Of a DNA stretch of 64,000 nucleotides, positions 46,071 to 56,960 are shown piece by piece. Every line of letters starts with the position of its first letter. Positions within the stretch are counted from its first letter, which is position 1. Origin of the DNA: Halichondria panicea. Taxonomy: Eukaryota > Porifera > Demospongiae > Suberitida > Halichondriidae. The position numbers and the translations under genes were made by a program. Under the pieces are notes generated by a model. It worked only from the letters and a program-made list of their open reading frames with translations. It did no database searches and was not told where the DNA came from. Location of the stretch: contig NC_087389.1 of assembly GCF_963675165.1 (NCBI RefSeq), positions 3,904,830 through 3,968,829 of the forward strand, written 5' to 3'.

Positions 46071-46986
46071 TCATGAGTTCAGTGGAATTCGTTTACAAAG
46101 ACTTTCGGAATGGTCTCCTCTGCTTGAAGAACGAGTCGCCTGGTGTTTTGGGGCATTCACAAGCAGGATGAGGTGCTGCACCAGGGCATGTAGCACAAAC
46201 ATAGTTGTACGTGCATGTGCCGGGATAGATGCAGGAACCTCGATTCCACACCCTTGTCTTTGTATGCGTAAACGTTGGTGGAGGAGGATGGGATTTCGGG
46301 TGAAGGTACGCCAAGGCACATTCATTCCTGGTGTGATCGACCCTGCGACAAAGGGAGCAGAGGAGGCGACTAAGTTTATCCGTGAAATTTCCAAGGATGG
46401 TTGTGGCGTGAAGTGCTGGGGAGAGGGTGTTCCAGGGCAGCTTGTTGCCGGAAAGAGTCCAGCCAGCCGAGGTGTCTGTGACGAGAGGCCTCTAGGATCA
46501 TTAGCCAGGCATAGGCAAGCTTATCTTTTGTGGGGGTGAGGATTGCTGTGTAAGTCAGGAAGCAATACAACCATGATGGCAATGTGAGGACATCCCTCAT
46601 GCGGGGGCGTGATGCTGTGGAGTTGCTCTAGTAGGGAGATGTTGTCGGCCAGCAATTCTCGCATCTCCACAAATTGACCAGATCGAATCTTGTCGACAAT
46701 TTTTTGTGGGATGGGCGCTTCTGCCGGTGAGTCCGCTTCCATAGGATGACTGTGGCAATTGGTATGTAGATGGGGCGCTGAGTTGGTTTTGGGTCAACGG
46801 GACCAAAGGTAACAGCGCTGGTGGTGGTATGGCCCCAAGGGCTGCTATGAGGGTTGGATTAGATATTAGTGAGGCGAAGTGCTCGTAAGAATTGATGAGT
46901 GAATGAGGAAAACAAAACAAAAAGCAGAAGCGTGAGATATAGCCACGCGAGTGAATAGTGTGATTTGTCCTACTCAATACCAGCAA
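46071..46986 (-). pseudogene. Gag-like ORF of the Ngaro/DIRS-like element
   Basis: Three overlapping frames read in series: PIPQKIVDKIRSGQFVEMRE and NISLLEQLHS, then LAYAWLMILEASRHRH, then a Cys-rich GSCIYPGTCTYNYVCATC with a following HPACECP. This order (KI.SG.FVEM, helical region, Cys knuckle) is known from ORF1 of DIRS/Ngaro elements. Frames change at least twice, so it is inactive. Confidence 0.7.
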
Positions 46987-47149
46987 GTAAATATACTGCT
47001 CTGCTCATTAGTATTGGATAGGACTCTAGCCAAATCGAATACTTATCATGCTCATGCAATAGTACGGAATAGGGCCAAGACCATGTGAATGAGCGGTGTG
47101 GTTTTTTTTCTTTTCTGTTTTTTTGCTGTGCAATAGTATACTGAACAGG

Positions 47150-47480
47150 ACTATAGTAGCCAAAGCCACAAGTGAGTAGTGCATAGTGCTGCTCAAGCTG
47201 TTAGTCTGAGTCAGTTTGCCCTAGCCAAGCCACAAGAGTAAATAGTGCATAGTGGTTATCAAGGCTTATCATGCAAGCACTCACTGTTAATGACATAGTG
47301 CTTATCATGCAAGCACTCATTGTTAATGATGCTTGCGGTTTCCTGCTGTGCAATAGTACTGAATATAGGACTATAGTAGCCAAAGCCACAAGTCAGTAGT
47401 GCTGTTACATGTAGTCTGAGTCAGTTTGCCCTAGCCAAGCCACAAGAGTAAATAGTGGGTAGTGCTTATCAATAGGACTG
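47150..47480. repeat. Direct duplication inside the retroelement leader
   Basis: A block with actatagtagccaaagccac, gtctgagtcagtttgcccta and gccacaagagtaaatagtg occurs at about 47150-47262 and again at 47368-47480. Shorter pieces (catgcaagcactca) repeat between them. Non-coding, between ORF1 pieces. Confidence 0.75.
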
Positions 47481-47774
47481 TAGTGTTAAGCCCACTGTCA
47501 TAGTGCTTACCATGCATGAGATACTATGCAGTGCTATATATAGTCATACTGGGCAGCAAGTGTTTGATGCAGTGTGGGACATGGCTAAACTGCTGCTCCA
47601 GACGCTGGCAATTAGCTATAATTATGGCAGCAATGGGAAAGTAATCAACAGGTGTACTCCACAACGCTATGCGAGAAGCATAAAAAAATCGACAATCACA
47701 TGATAATTATATGTACAAAGCACTAGCAATGTATTTATAACACCAACCTTGGAGGGTGGTGGGGATGAGCGTCC

Positions 47775-48209
47775 CTATCCCTTGTGTGGGTTGATATTGT
47801 GGAGGCTGCACGGTCTGTGCAATGGGCATCGCTTGTTGTTGCAGGCGGTTGATTGCCGCTGTTGTCCTGTGGTGAGCAGTGTCTGCTGCTGAGAGGGGTA
47901 CTGCTGTGGCTGTGGTAGAGAGTTGACTGGCTCCTGTGGGTCCTGGGATTGGGTTGAAACGGGCAGGGAGCTTACTGCCACGCGTTGGGCCTCTAGTTCG
48001 GCCTGCATTTCATTTGGTATGACTTGCAAAAATGCTGTGAAGTTGGCTTGGGCAGGTGGTGGGGCTGGTGGTGCTGGAGGCTGTCCAGCGGTGATTGGGA
48101 CTACCTGTCCAGGAGGAGTTGCCGTCGAATTGTTTCGTGTGGCAGCTCGAGTAGATCGTCGGCTAGTCGCTGTGGATCTGGTAGTTCTAGTCCTCTTTCC
48201 ACGTGGCAT
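47775..48209 (-). pseudogene. N-terminal part of the retroelement ORF1 (basic, Pro/Gln-rich)
   Basis: 144-codon frame beginning MPRGKRTRTTRSTATSRR, followed by Pro/Ala/Gln-rich sequence and a short Cys/His tail (CNNKRCPLHRPCSLH). Basic R/S/T-rich starts are usual for Ngaro-type ORF1. About 790 bp of non-coding, duplicated sequence separates it from the rest of ORF1. It may be an intact start of a dead element or a host gene fragment. Confidence 0.5.
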
Positions 48210-48529
48210 CGTGGAGTGGTATAGTTAGACCAAAGTTAGACAAAGACTTTGCAGCTGACAACTGAATATGTTTATGCTTGTGATAGAGCTAGCAGTAGCT
48301 ATAGTGCACAATAATTGTATTATGCACATTATGTGCAACACATGACCCTTATACCTGGCCTTGCATTTGACCACAATTATGCTGCTAAACAGGAAATCTG
48401 ATGTTAACTGCATTTAAATGCATGCCTATTTAATTCATTAAGCATGCAAGATTGTTATTATAATTATCCGAAGAGTGTTGGTTGCTTGTAATACACACAT
48501 TCCACACACAATTTACCTTCTCTTTCTCG

Positions 48530-48650
48530 TATACGGCCTGCTACTTCCTCACTGCCTCCTGTTCATCTTCCTCCACCTCGGAAGAAGAGGAGCTCTCCAC
48601 CTGATAGTCCACTGCTTCACAGGCACCGTCCTACAAAATGAGAAGGGTGT
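48530..48650 (-). repeat. Inverted copy of the 2385-2500 repeat
   Basis: Read on the minus strand it gives the same VESSSSSEVEEDEQEA-like string as the copy near the left edge, here without the early stop. Confidence 0.5.
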
Positions 48651-48891
48651 GACATACGTATTGGATAGTCAATGTATACACTAAATTGTGAGTCTCAGAC
48701 TCTGGTACAATAGCAGCACTCACATTGTGAATGTGCTAATTAAGTCAATAATTAGTTGACATTCATAATACCATTTTCCGTTTTGATAAAATAATAGTGA
48801 ATGTATGCAATTTGGTCGTCATGATATTGTCATAACTTATGTCAGATACGTTAAAATGTCATATTCCTTGGTTAAAAAGGGCTTCCATCTA

Positions 48892-49097
48892 CCGTATATA
48901 GCGGGTAATTTCTTGGGGTAAAATATTTGTTGTTTTCGTGGGCAAGCTGACCTCCACGAACTTTTAACGCAGGCATGGCTTACCGGAACGTACGAATGCA
49001 GTGCAGGCAATGAGACTCACCGAACATTTTTACTGGCGAAAACCACTGTTTTCGAGTTTAATGAATTTTTACCCCACGAAAATTACCCGCTATACGG
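48892..49097. mobile_element. CCGTATAGCGGG-type MITE with TA duplication, complete
   Basis: Ends CCGTATATAGCGGGTAATTT and AAATTACCCGC-TATACGG are inverted repeats of over 30 bp including the ggggtaaaa block. TA is duplicated at 48890-48891 and 49098-49099. It lies 100 bp from glycosyltransferase copy 3. Confidence 0.85.
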
Positions 49098-49200
49098 TAT
49101 AACATTATATTTAGTGATAATTAGCAATTTCATGTAGAAGTCTTAGCTGGCACAACTTGACAACCACAAAAAGCATAAATGAAGCCATAATTCATAACTT

Positions 49201-50193
49201 TCAGTTGCATGATAATGTAAAAAACACACACACAGAATAGAACATGAACATAAGCATTAACAAAACTCCTTTACTCTTCATTAGTTTGTGAGTTTTCTCC
49301 GTATCTTCAATAGACAGATGATGAACAAGAAGATAGTCCTTACACTGTTTGTGATCCCAACTTTTATCTACCTTTGTACGAAATCGTTCGTCATTTTTTC
49401 TTTCTGAGTCAAATGGACTGATCCAAGCTCCAACTGAGACATCTTCGTTGTTGTAGAGTTTAAGACCGTCAGCATTGATAGCAATTCTGTGTATAAGGTA
49501 TTTAGATAATACATAACCCCCTCCAAATGCATACGGCAGGTACTTGTCACACAACTTCCAATTTGGTTCCGCCCACTTTCCTTCTTTCCTTGGAGTACTT
49601 TGTGATGCAACCAAACCCCAGTAGAGTGGTTTTCCGCTAGTTCTTTCTTTCAATTCCAATTCAATCTGATCCAACTTAGGGAACGAGTCTTCGTCAATTT
49701 TCAGTACAAAGGAGTAGTTTGTGTTCTTGTCTACCCACACAAAGGTATGTAAAACTTTCCTGGTGAGGTTCTTGTATGAATCCAGGTGATCGGTCAAAAG
49801 TAATACATCGCCAAACGTCTTATTCTCAGAAATCAGCGACTCTGTTTTGTTAGCATTCAGATCAAGGGTTCCTATAACAAACTTGACTGCAAACTTCTTT
49901 TTGTGTTCGACATAGCTACCCACCCAAGTCTTCCTAATCACATCTCTCCTAGCTCTGTTCTCGGGTGTTGAAATGACCATCACAAGTAGTACATTATTTA
50001 GAATATTAGCTGTTTCAGGCAAGTCATTGGATACAGCTGTGGCATCTGTTGGTTGGCTCCATTGATTGTGATTCAGCTGCTCACATTGGGTTTCAAAAGA
50101 CAATTTGGCTAGGTACCATAGAGTTGCAGTATATATAGTTAAAACTAGTAGCAACACAGCAAACTCTTTATACATTCTAATAACAAAACGCAT
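49201..50193 (-). CDS. B3GALT6-like glycosyltransferase, copy 3, stop-loss C-terminus
   Basis: 330 codons from ATG 50193. The signal anchor is residues about 10-30. DxD is DED (KIDEDSF), and the LYWG, YLPYAFGGGYVLS and NEDVSVGAW blocks are all in frame. After GVL the conserved terminal Cys and stop are lost by a 2-bp deletion, and translation runs on through a hydrophobic 18-residue tail (LMLMFMFYSVCVFFTLSCN). The rest is compatible with an active Golgi enzyme. The effect of the hydrophobic tail is unknown. Confidence 0.85.
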   Translation of the reverse strand: MRFVIRMYKEFAVLLLVLTIYTATLWYLAKLSFETQCEQLNHNQWSQPTDATAVSNDLPETANILNNVLLVMVISTPENRARRDVIRKTWVGSYVEHKKKFAVKFVIGTLDLNANKTESLISENKTFGDVLLLTDHLDSYKNLTRKVLHTFVWVDKNTNYSFVLKIDEDSFPKLDQIELELKERTSGKPLYWGLVASQSTPRKEGKWAEPNWKLCDKYLPYAFGGGYVLSKYLIHRIAINADGLKLYNNEDVSVGAWISPFDSERKNDERFRTKVDKSWDHKQCKDYLLVHHLSIEDTEKTHKLMKSKGVLLMLMFMFYSVCVFFTLSCN

Positions 50194-50321
50194 ACTGACA
50201 AGGAATTCTGATCAACCTTCTACTCATAAGTCAGCCTAGCTTTTGTGACCTGAATGTGTAACTGAGCAATTACCTACTACATAGACTTCCTCCCGCATAG
50301 TGTCTACAATGACATGCTTCC

Positions 50322-50329
50322 TTATATAG
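50322..50329 (-). promoter_or_regulatory. TATA box of glycosyltransferase copy 3
   Basis: CTATATAA on the minus strand, 129 bp upstream of the ATG, in the block conserved among copies 2-5. Confidence 0.6.
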
Positions 50330-50436
50330 AATACATGCAGACCCAGTGGATGTTCATCTAAGAAAACAAGCAGCATAAGCAGTGATCATGATACTATTTT
50401 ACACCATCTGATTAAGTATGTACAGCTTACTATGTA

Positions 50437-50850
50437 CTATATATGCAGATGCAAAACTACTAAGCATTCAGGAGCTGTCAAAACAAGTCTCATTGACTGT
50501 AACAATAGTCTCTGGTAGTTCAAGCTTCGCAAACAAAGGTCGCAGTTTCTCGATAAGTGCAGATGAGGTTGAAAAGGAGGTATAAAAAGCTTCCACTTAC
50601 TTGGAATGGGCATCAAATGACAATCGGCCAAATATACATTCGTTCGTTTACTGGTCCAGCATAGCCGAGCCCAAGGGTGTACTGGCCAACTCCAGGGGTG
50701 CAAAGGTGCAGCGACGGATGCTGCTGCCTGAACCACTTGACATTCGGCACATAATCCAACTATTGTCTCGATATTGTCATTGATCCTTGGCCACCAAACA
50801 TATGACACTGCATGCAATGTGCTGTACATAGAAATGTTAAAATTGATCAC
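50437..50850 (-). pseudogene. Ty3/gypsy integrase, zinc-binding and start of core
   Basis: Minus-strand reading shows the H2C2 domain (LHAVSYVWWPRINDNIETIV then LCAECQ) and PLHPWSWPVHPWARL, the linker typical of gypsy integrases. It then shifts frame into the core start (LMPIPSKWKLF). No active-site triad remains. Confidence 0.8.
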
Positions 50851-50918
50851 GTTAAAAAGTAAAGAGAATCTAGCTCTAAAGGTCGACTAAGCAACGCAGC
50901 CACTATATCACTAAACAA

Positions 50919-50980
50919 ACTAGAGCACTAAAGTGCAAACGCTCGGCTGGTGACATGATAATAAAGAAACCAGAAGATCT
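50919..50980 (+). repeat. ~60-bp fragment of the 590-bp repeat (E)
   Basis: actagagcactaaagtgcaa start is present, and the match stops after aagaaaccagaaga. The paralogous position 56038 has the same fragment, so insertion or truncation predates the tandem duplication. Confidence 0.8.
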
Positions 50981-51119
50981 ATATAGAAACAGTTGAAATA
51001 CAACCTGAGTATGGTAAAAACTAAAATATTCGCGAGCGCGAAATCATAACGCGTAGTGTTTCACCCGTTGACACAGGGCGGCCTGGTCGTCTCCAATCCC
51101 TTTCCTGTTTTATCTAGTG

Positions 51120-51420
51120 CAATAAGGTAACTCAGTAGGTTCAATGGAAGTCGGGGTCACCACTGGCATGATGTGGTCAATAATGACAATATACTGGATG
51201 ATATTGTAATGAAATTCATCGTATTCTCTGTATACCACCCCGCTTTGAATGGACTAGCCGAGAATGCAGTCCAAATCGTGAAGATTGGCTTGTTTGCCTA
51301 CCTATTTGTTTGCCTACCACAGAAGACTAACACTGCATGGAGTTTCTCCTGCCCAAATATTTTGGGACGTAGACCTCGGTCCAGATTAGATATCTTACGA
51401 CCAACTGACAGCTGAAAAAG
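51120..51420 (+). pseudogene. Ty3/gypsy integrase, end of core and C-terminus, opposite orientation
   Basis: Plus strand reads FSVYHPALNGLAENAVQIVK and then NILGRRPRSRLDILRPTD, the conserved tail of the integrase core in gypsy elements. It is inverted relative to the zinc-binding half at 50437-50850. More degenerate polyprotein tail may continue to about 51650. Confidence 0.8.
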
Positions 51421-52138
51421 TAGATAATCAGCAATTCTACTAAAAGGGCAAACACAGCTCATGATAGATCATTCGTTTGGTATCACCAGGGTGATAAGTA
51501 GTTGCCTGGAACTATAGAGAAACAAACTGGTCCGGTGTCTTTTGCTATTAAGTGATGGATGCCACCAGGACTAAGCTCGGGAATGACTAATTGAATCCAA
51601 ACTACTTGCGAGTGAAGTGACTGTCGAAGTTCACACCTTAGTTCAGACCTAGCTGCCCGGCACCCGTTCCCAATGGGTGGCCGGGGGACATGCTTATGTA
51701 GGATTTGTACTGCTGTGTTATGCAATACTGCTCTGTCAAAACCGCAGAATGCTGCTCTGTTTGCTTACGAATAAATTATAAACCGCACGTCCGATTATGA
51801 ATATCGTTATCTTGGAAATACTGCAATCTGATTGGGCTGCACTCCTCAGTGCAGCAGTACAAATCCTGTATAAGCATGTCCCCTGGCCACCCGTTGGGAA
51901 CGGGTGCCGGGCTACGCCCAGCTAGTTCAGACCCTCTGATCGAAGTGAGGGCGGGACCTGAAATCGTGCCAATGGAGCCGGATATTGACAGAGTGCCGGT
52001 AGGAAACGCCGTGGTTACCTCACCCAAGACTTAACCTCGTAGGGAGCTGTAAAAATGTTGACCAAAATGGTCACTGTTTAACTCAATGCTGATGATAATC
52101 AGATGTGGGAAGATTTCTTTCATTGACAAGGGTCTATA

Positions 52139-52240
52139 TACTGTATAGCGGGTAATTTATGTGGGGTAAAATATTCGTTATTTTCGTGGGCAAGCTGACG
52201 TCCACGAAATTTTAACGTAGGCGTGGCTTACCGGAACCTT
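52139..52240. mobile_element. Truncated CCGTATAGCGGG-type MITE
   Basis: Starts actgtatagcgggtaattt and ends in taggcgtggcttaccggaac without the second terminal repeat. The same truncation occurs at 57459-57560. Confidence 0.75.
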
Positions 52241-53031
52241 TTTTGTAAATGTTGTTCCTGCACTAGGCTCCGGAATTCCTTAGTCTCAAGCAAATAATTA
52301 TGCCTCGAGGCGTTAGTAAAGCTGACCATAATAGATAAACCATATAAACGAATTAAAGAGAGGGATAGGCAACGCCAAGTACTTCCGGTGGATGAGGCTA
52401 TGTGCGTTTAATCAGCAAAAAGGGGTGTGCACTCAAATGGATCCCAGTACTATTATGGCAAGCCATTGATCGATCAATAAAAGGCCTTGACCAACTTTTA
52501 TTTTTTATTACCCATTAAATTTTGCCCTATTGTACCCATCATACACGCGCATTTTGCTTCTTATGAAGAGCCGGTGTTACTCATGTAATGGCATAGATAC
52601 TTTTCAACTCAATGAATTTACAATAATAATTATTATACACAGTATACAGTGTGCAAGGAGGTAGGGGGTATAGCCTTGTTTCCAGGTAGATAGAAAATTG
52701 GCCAGTATATACAATTGTACACACACGGCTATAAAAATAGATTACATCAGTTTAATTTCGTACTGAAAGCTATTTACGGTATTACTTATCTAAACATTTA
52801 ATGTGAAATTAATACTTGAAAGATAGAATGTGGTGTACAGTGCATGTTCAAAATGCAATTATGTTCACATTCACTTTGCAATAATGAAAGGTTGACTTTC
52901 AGTTTTATGCCAATTTAAGATGAAGTATACTTGTAGAATGGTACACATAAGGCAGTGTATATAATTGTAAGATATAGTATACATGTACTATATAATTCGC
53001 AATCTAATACGATGCATGGTGGGTGCTTTAG

Positions 53032-53097
53032 TAGTCTCATGAATCAGCCACCTTTCTTGTGGTCTTACAAAAGAAGGTAAGCTGATTCATGAGACTA
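53032..53097. repeat. Conserved 66-bp hairpin (copies at 58536-58601 and 62568-62633)
   Basis: tagtctcatgaatcag is mirrored by ctgattcatgagacta. The middle, cacctttcttgtgg...aagaaggt, also pairs partly. All three spacer copies have it unchanged. Confidence 0.85.
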
Positions 53098-53531
53098 GTG
53101 CATGCTTAAGGTAGAATTGGAGAGCCAGTACAACATTTTCCCACTTCCGTAAGCAAGAAAAATGCACGATTTACATTTTGCCAGTTTGAGATGTAAGCGT
53201 GCATAGGCTGGCCCTTAACCCTTCATACAGTTCAGCCTTAATCTATGATGCCATCAGCAGAGCCTTGCAGCTCTATTCTCACTCTTGCAGCTACCAATAG
53301 CTAGCTTTCTAGTGCAGAGCTAACTACTAAGTAGAGTAGCAACACTGGGTGAACACATTTTGCTACGGACTCTTCTGAAAAGGCTGCAATGGCATTCCAA
53401 GTAAGCAAAACTAGGCATAACTCGATAACGAAGCTTTATTTTGCAAATCCACAAATAGCATGCCAAGAATGACTAGAAGCCTATAGAAACTCTTACTTGC
53501 ACTTCATTGATCCTTGAGCAGCTGAAATAGT

Positions 53532-53569
<38 letters not shown>

Positions 53570-53741
53570 GCACGCGCGCACACACACACACAAACACACA
53601 AACACACTATATACCGTATACCTCGCTTGCGCATGCGCACCGAGGCATAATTATGCCTCGAGGCGTAGCCGCACGAGGGATACGGTAAAGCTGACTGTGT
53701 GTGTGTGTCTGTCTGTCTGTCTGTCTGTGTGTGTGTGTATT
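53532..53741. repeat. CA and GT/GTCT microsatellites flanking a GC-rich palindrome
   Basis: (CA)n lies at 53532-53612 and (TG/TCTG)n at 53694-53741. Between them are cgcatgcgca and a gaggcataattatgcctcga palindrome. The copy before gene copy 5 (59219-59300) has a shorter CA tract. Confidence 0.8.
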
Positions 53742-54412
53742 CCAGCTATAACTGCTCAACGGTTACAATGCGACGAAAACTAACAGCTTCTATAGGCTTC
53801 TAGCCACGTTCTCTTGGATTTTGATTCGTGGATTAGCAAACTAAAGCTTCTTTCTCGAGTTATGGCTAGTTTGACTCACATTAAAGGCTGTTGCAGTTTC
53901 TTCAGAATTTTTCATAGCATCATCTGTTCGCACAAACTTTCTATTCAACTTATGAGTTAGCCTTGCACTTAAGCGCTAGCTTTTTGTTGGCTACAAGAGT
54001 TAGAAAGAGCTGCTAAAGAAGCTAGTAGCCATTATTGATTGAACTTGCAGACACACCCCTATTCCTGGATGTAGATCTAATGCGCATGCGCGCTCAATAC
54101 CACGTGTAAGAGAATCCACATTTTGATCAATTTTCTTCTTTGTTGAGGTCCAGGTAAGCCACAAACCAACCTTTTCTACATTATTTTCAATTTGTATTAT
54201 TGTTACTGTGTTTAATGTTCATTCAATTGCTAACACCTATTTTTTGTCAATTTGAAATCATAATTATTGCAAATTATTAACCTTTCTATTATAACACTCT
54301 AATGCTGGCGAGAGGCATTAGCACAGCGCCAGCTTGAACACTAGTTATTACTGATGGTGGTGATTGCACTCATAATTATGAGAAAACTCATCACGGTGGA
54401 ATATATAGAACC

Positions 54413-55351
54413 TTAACACAAAACTCCTTTACTCTTCATTATTTCGTGAGTTTTCCCAGCATCTTCAATAGACAGATGATGAACAAGAAGATAGTCCTTG
54501 CACTGATCGTAATGCCAGTTTTTTTCCGTCTCTGAACGAAATCGTTTGTCATGTTTTCTTTCCAAGTCGAATGGACTGATCCAAACTCCAACTGAGACAT
54601 CTTCATTGTTGTAGAGTGTAAGACCGTCAGCATTGATAGCAATTCTGTGTATAAGGTCTTTAGATAATACATAACCCCTTCCCAATGCATACGGCAGGTA
54701 TTTGTCACACAACTTCCAATTTGGTTCCGCCCACTTTCCTTCTTTTGTTGGAGTACTTTGTGATGCAACCAAACCCCAGTAGAGTGGTTTTCCGCTAGTT
54801 CTTTCTTTCAATTCCAATTCAATCTGATCCAACTTAGGGAACGAGTCTTCGTCAATTTTCAGTACAAAGGAGTAGTCTGTGTTTTTGTCTACCCACACAA
54901 AGGTATGTAAAACTTTCCTGGTGAGGTTATTGTATGAATCCAGGTGATCGGTCAAAAGTAATAAATCGCCAAACGTCTTATTCTCGGAAATCAGCGACTC
55001 TGTTTTGCTAGCATTCAGATCAAAGGTTCCTATAACAAACTTAACTGCAAACTTCTTTTTGTGTTCGACATAGCTACCCACCCAAGTCTTCCTAATCACA
55101 TCTCTCCTAGCTCTGTTCTCGGGTGTTGAAATGACCATCACAAGTAGTACATTATTTAGAATATTAGCTGTTTCAGGCAAGTCATTGGATACAGCTGTGG
55201 CATCTGTTGGTTGGCTCCATTGATTGTGATCCAGCTGCTCACATTGGGTTTCAAAAGACAATTTGGCTAGGTACCATAGAGTTGCAGTATATATGGTTGA
55301 AACTAGTAGCAACACAGCAAACTCTTTATACATTCTAATAACAAAACGCAT
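54413..55351 (-). CDS. B3GALT6-like glycosyltransferase, copy 4, Gly-loop variant
   Basis: 312 codons, ATG at 55351, normal GVLC end. DxD is DED and EDVSVG is present. In the [13 protein letters not shown] block the middle Gly is Arg (ALGRGYVLS), caused by GGG to AGG. This loop is nearly invariant in B3GALT6-type enzymes. Another change is SVGVW for SVGAW. The protein may be folded but impaired. Type II membrane topology is as in the other copies. Confidence 0.88.
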   Translation of the reverse strand: MRFVIRMYKEFAVLLLVSTIYTATLWYLAKLSFETQCEQLDHNQWSQPTDATAVSNDLPETANILNNVLLVMVISTPENRARRDVIRKTWVGSYVEHKKKFAVKFVIGTFDLNASKTESLISENKTFGDLLLLTDHLDSYNNLTRKVLHTFVWVDKNTDYSFVLKIDEDSFPKLDQIELELKERTSGKPLYWGLVASQSTPTKEGKWAEPNWKLCDKYLPYALGRGYVLSKDLIHRIAINADGLTLYNNEDVSVGVWISPFDLERKHDKRFRSETEKNWHYDQCKDYLLVHHLSIEDAGKTHEIMKSKGVLC

Positions 55352-55495
55352 ACTGACAAGGAATTCTGATCAACCTTCTACTCATATAAGTAATTCTGTC
55401 TTGCCTAGCTTTTGTGACCTGAATGTGTAACTGAGCAATTACCTACATATATACATAGACTTCCTCCCATTCAATGCATACAATGACATGCTTCC

Positions 55496-55503
55496 TTATA
55501 TAG
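55496..55503 (-). promoter_or_regulatory. TATA box of glycosyltransferase copy 4
   Basis: CTATATAA on minus, 145 bp upstream of the ATG, in the shared upstream block. Confidence 0.6.
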
Positions 55504-56037
55504 AGTACATGCAGACAATGCATGTTCAGATATTTATTCTAAGGAAACAAGCAGCATGAGCAGTGATATACTATTTTACACCAACTGATTAAGTATGTAC
55601 AGCGTACTATGTACTATGCAGATGCAAAACTACTAAGCATTCAGGAGCTGTCAAAACAAGTCTCGATATTGTCATTGATCCTTGGCCACCAAACATATGA
55701 CACTGCATGGTGAGTCCTGTAGATCTGCAATAACAATACTGCCTTAATTTAGCGTTAATTGATAAATTCACTAAGTACCCGTTTATAATAGCGAATGGAT
55801 AGAACAGTAAGAGGGATTGGAAACGAAAATGTTTGCGTGAAACACTCCATGTTATAGGGTGTGGCTAAAACTACAAAGGATTATATTTATAGTCAGCATG
55901 CTCATTACCTGTCTTGCTGCCATACAATGTGCTGTAGTCTACATAGAAATGTTAAAATTGAAAAGTAAAGAGAATCTATATAGCTCTAAAAGGTCGACTA
56001 AGCAACGCAGCCACTATTACTAAACAAACTAGAGCAC

Positions 56038-56097
56038 TAAAGTGCAAACCCTCGGCTGGTGACATGATAATAAAGAAACCAGAAGAGCTAGAAACAG
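56038..56097 (+). repeat. ~60-bp fragment of the 590-bp repeat (F)
   Basis: Paralogue of the 50919 fragment with the same 3' truncation. Confidence 0.8.
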
Positions 56098-56234
56098 TTG
56101 AAATACAACCTGAGTACGGTAAAAACTAAAATATTCGCGAGCACGAAATCATAACGCGGAGTGTTTCACCCGTTGACACAGGGTGGCCTGGTCGTTTCCA
56201 ATCCCTTTCCTATTCTATCTAGTAACAATAAGGT

Positions 56235-56520
56235 AACTCAGTAGGTTCAACGGAAGTCGGGGCCACCACCGGCATGATGTGGTCAATAATGACAATATAC
56301 TGGATGATATTGTAATGAAATTCACCGTATTCTCTGTATACCACCCCGCTTCGAATGGACTAGCCGAGAATGCAGTCCAAATTGTGAAGATTGGCTAAGT
56401 TTTTGTTTGCCTACCCATTTGTTCGCCTACCACAGAAGACTAACACTGCATGGAGTTTATCCTGCCCAAATATTTTGGGACGTAGACCTCGGTCCAGATT
56501 AGATATCTTACGACCACTGA
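56235..56520 (+). pseudogene. Ty3/gypsy integrase C-terminal fragment, unit 2 copy
   Basis: Same FSVYHPASNGLAENAVQIVK block as 51120-51420, with a stop soon after (KIG then TAA), and the GRRPRSRLDILRP-like tail near 56475-56515. Confidence 0.75.
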
Positions 56521-56960
56521 CAGCTGAAAAAGTAGATAATCAGCAATTCTACTAAAAGGGCAAACACAGCTCATGATAGATCGTTCGTTTGGTATCACTA
56601 GGGTGATAAGTAGTTGCCTGGAACTATAGAGAAACAAACTGGTCCAGTGTCTTCTTGCTATTAAGTGATGGATGCCACCAGGACCAAGCTCAGGAATGAC
56701 TAATTGAATCCGAACCATTTGCGAGTGAAGTGACTGTCGAAGTTTATACCTTAGTTCAGACCTAGCTGCCTGGCACTCGTTCCCAATGGGTGACCGGGGG
56801 ACACGCTTATGTAGGATTTGTACTGCTGTGTTATGCAATACTGCTCTGTCAAAACCGCAGAATGCTGCTCTGTTTGCTTATGAATAAAATTATAAACCGC
56901 ACGTCCGATTATGAATATCGTTATCTTGGAAATACTGCAATCTGATTGGGCTGCACTCCT

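Larger units (their letters stand above)
50438..53520. repeat. Spacer of tandem ~5-kb duplication, unit 1
   Basis: It matches 55616-59200 over nearly its whole length, and its ends match 60474-60780 and 61065-62760. The start codons of copies 3, 4 and 5 are spaced 5158 and 4954 bp apart, so gene plus spacer form the repeated unit. It contains gypsy fragments, one 68-bp minisatellite unit, a truncated MITE (52139-52240) and a conserved hairpin. Confidence 0.85.

Noticed and set aside
48024-48228. Plus-strand Trp/Gly/Ser-rich open frames opposite 47775-48209
   Set aside because: Antisense shadows of the basic Pro/Gln-rich minus-strand frame.
51849-52034. Open frames over the 68-bp minisatellite (also 57028-57352)
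   Set aside because: The unit length is not a multiple of three and frames differ between paralogues, so coding is unlikely.
54439-54768. Second-frame open reading frames (about 109 codons) inside the glycosyltransferase copies, also at 59393-59722, 49368-49610 and 1353-1622
   Set aside because: They recur only because the copies are paralogous. They overlap the real frame and have no own domain. They are informative only because copy 2 is partly translated in this frame.
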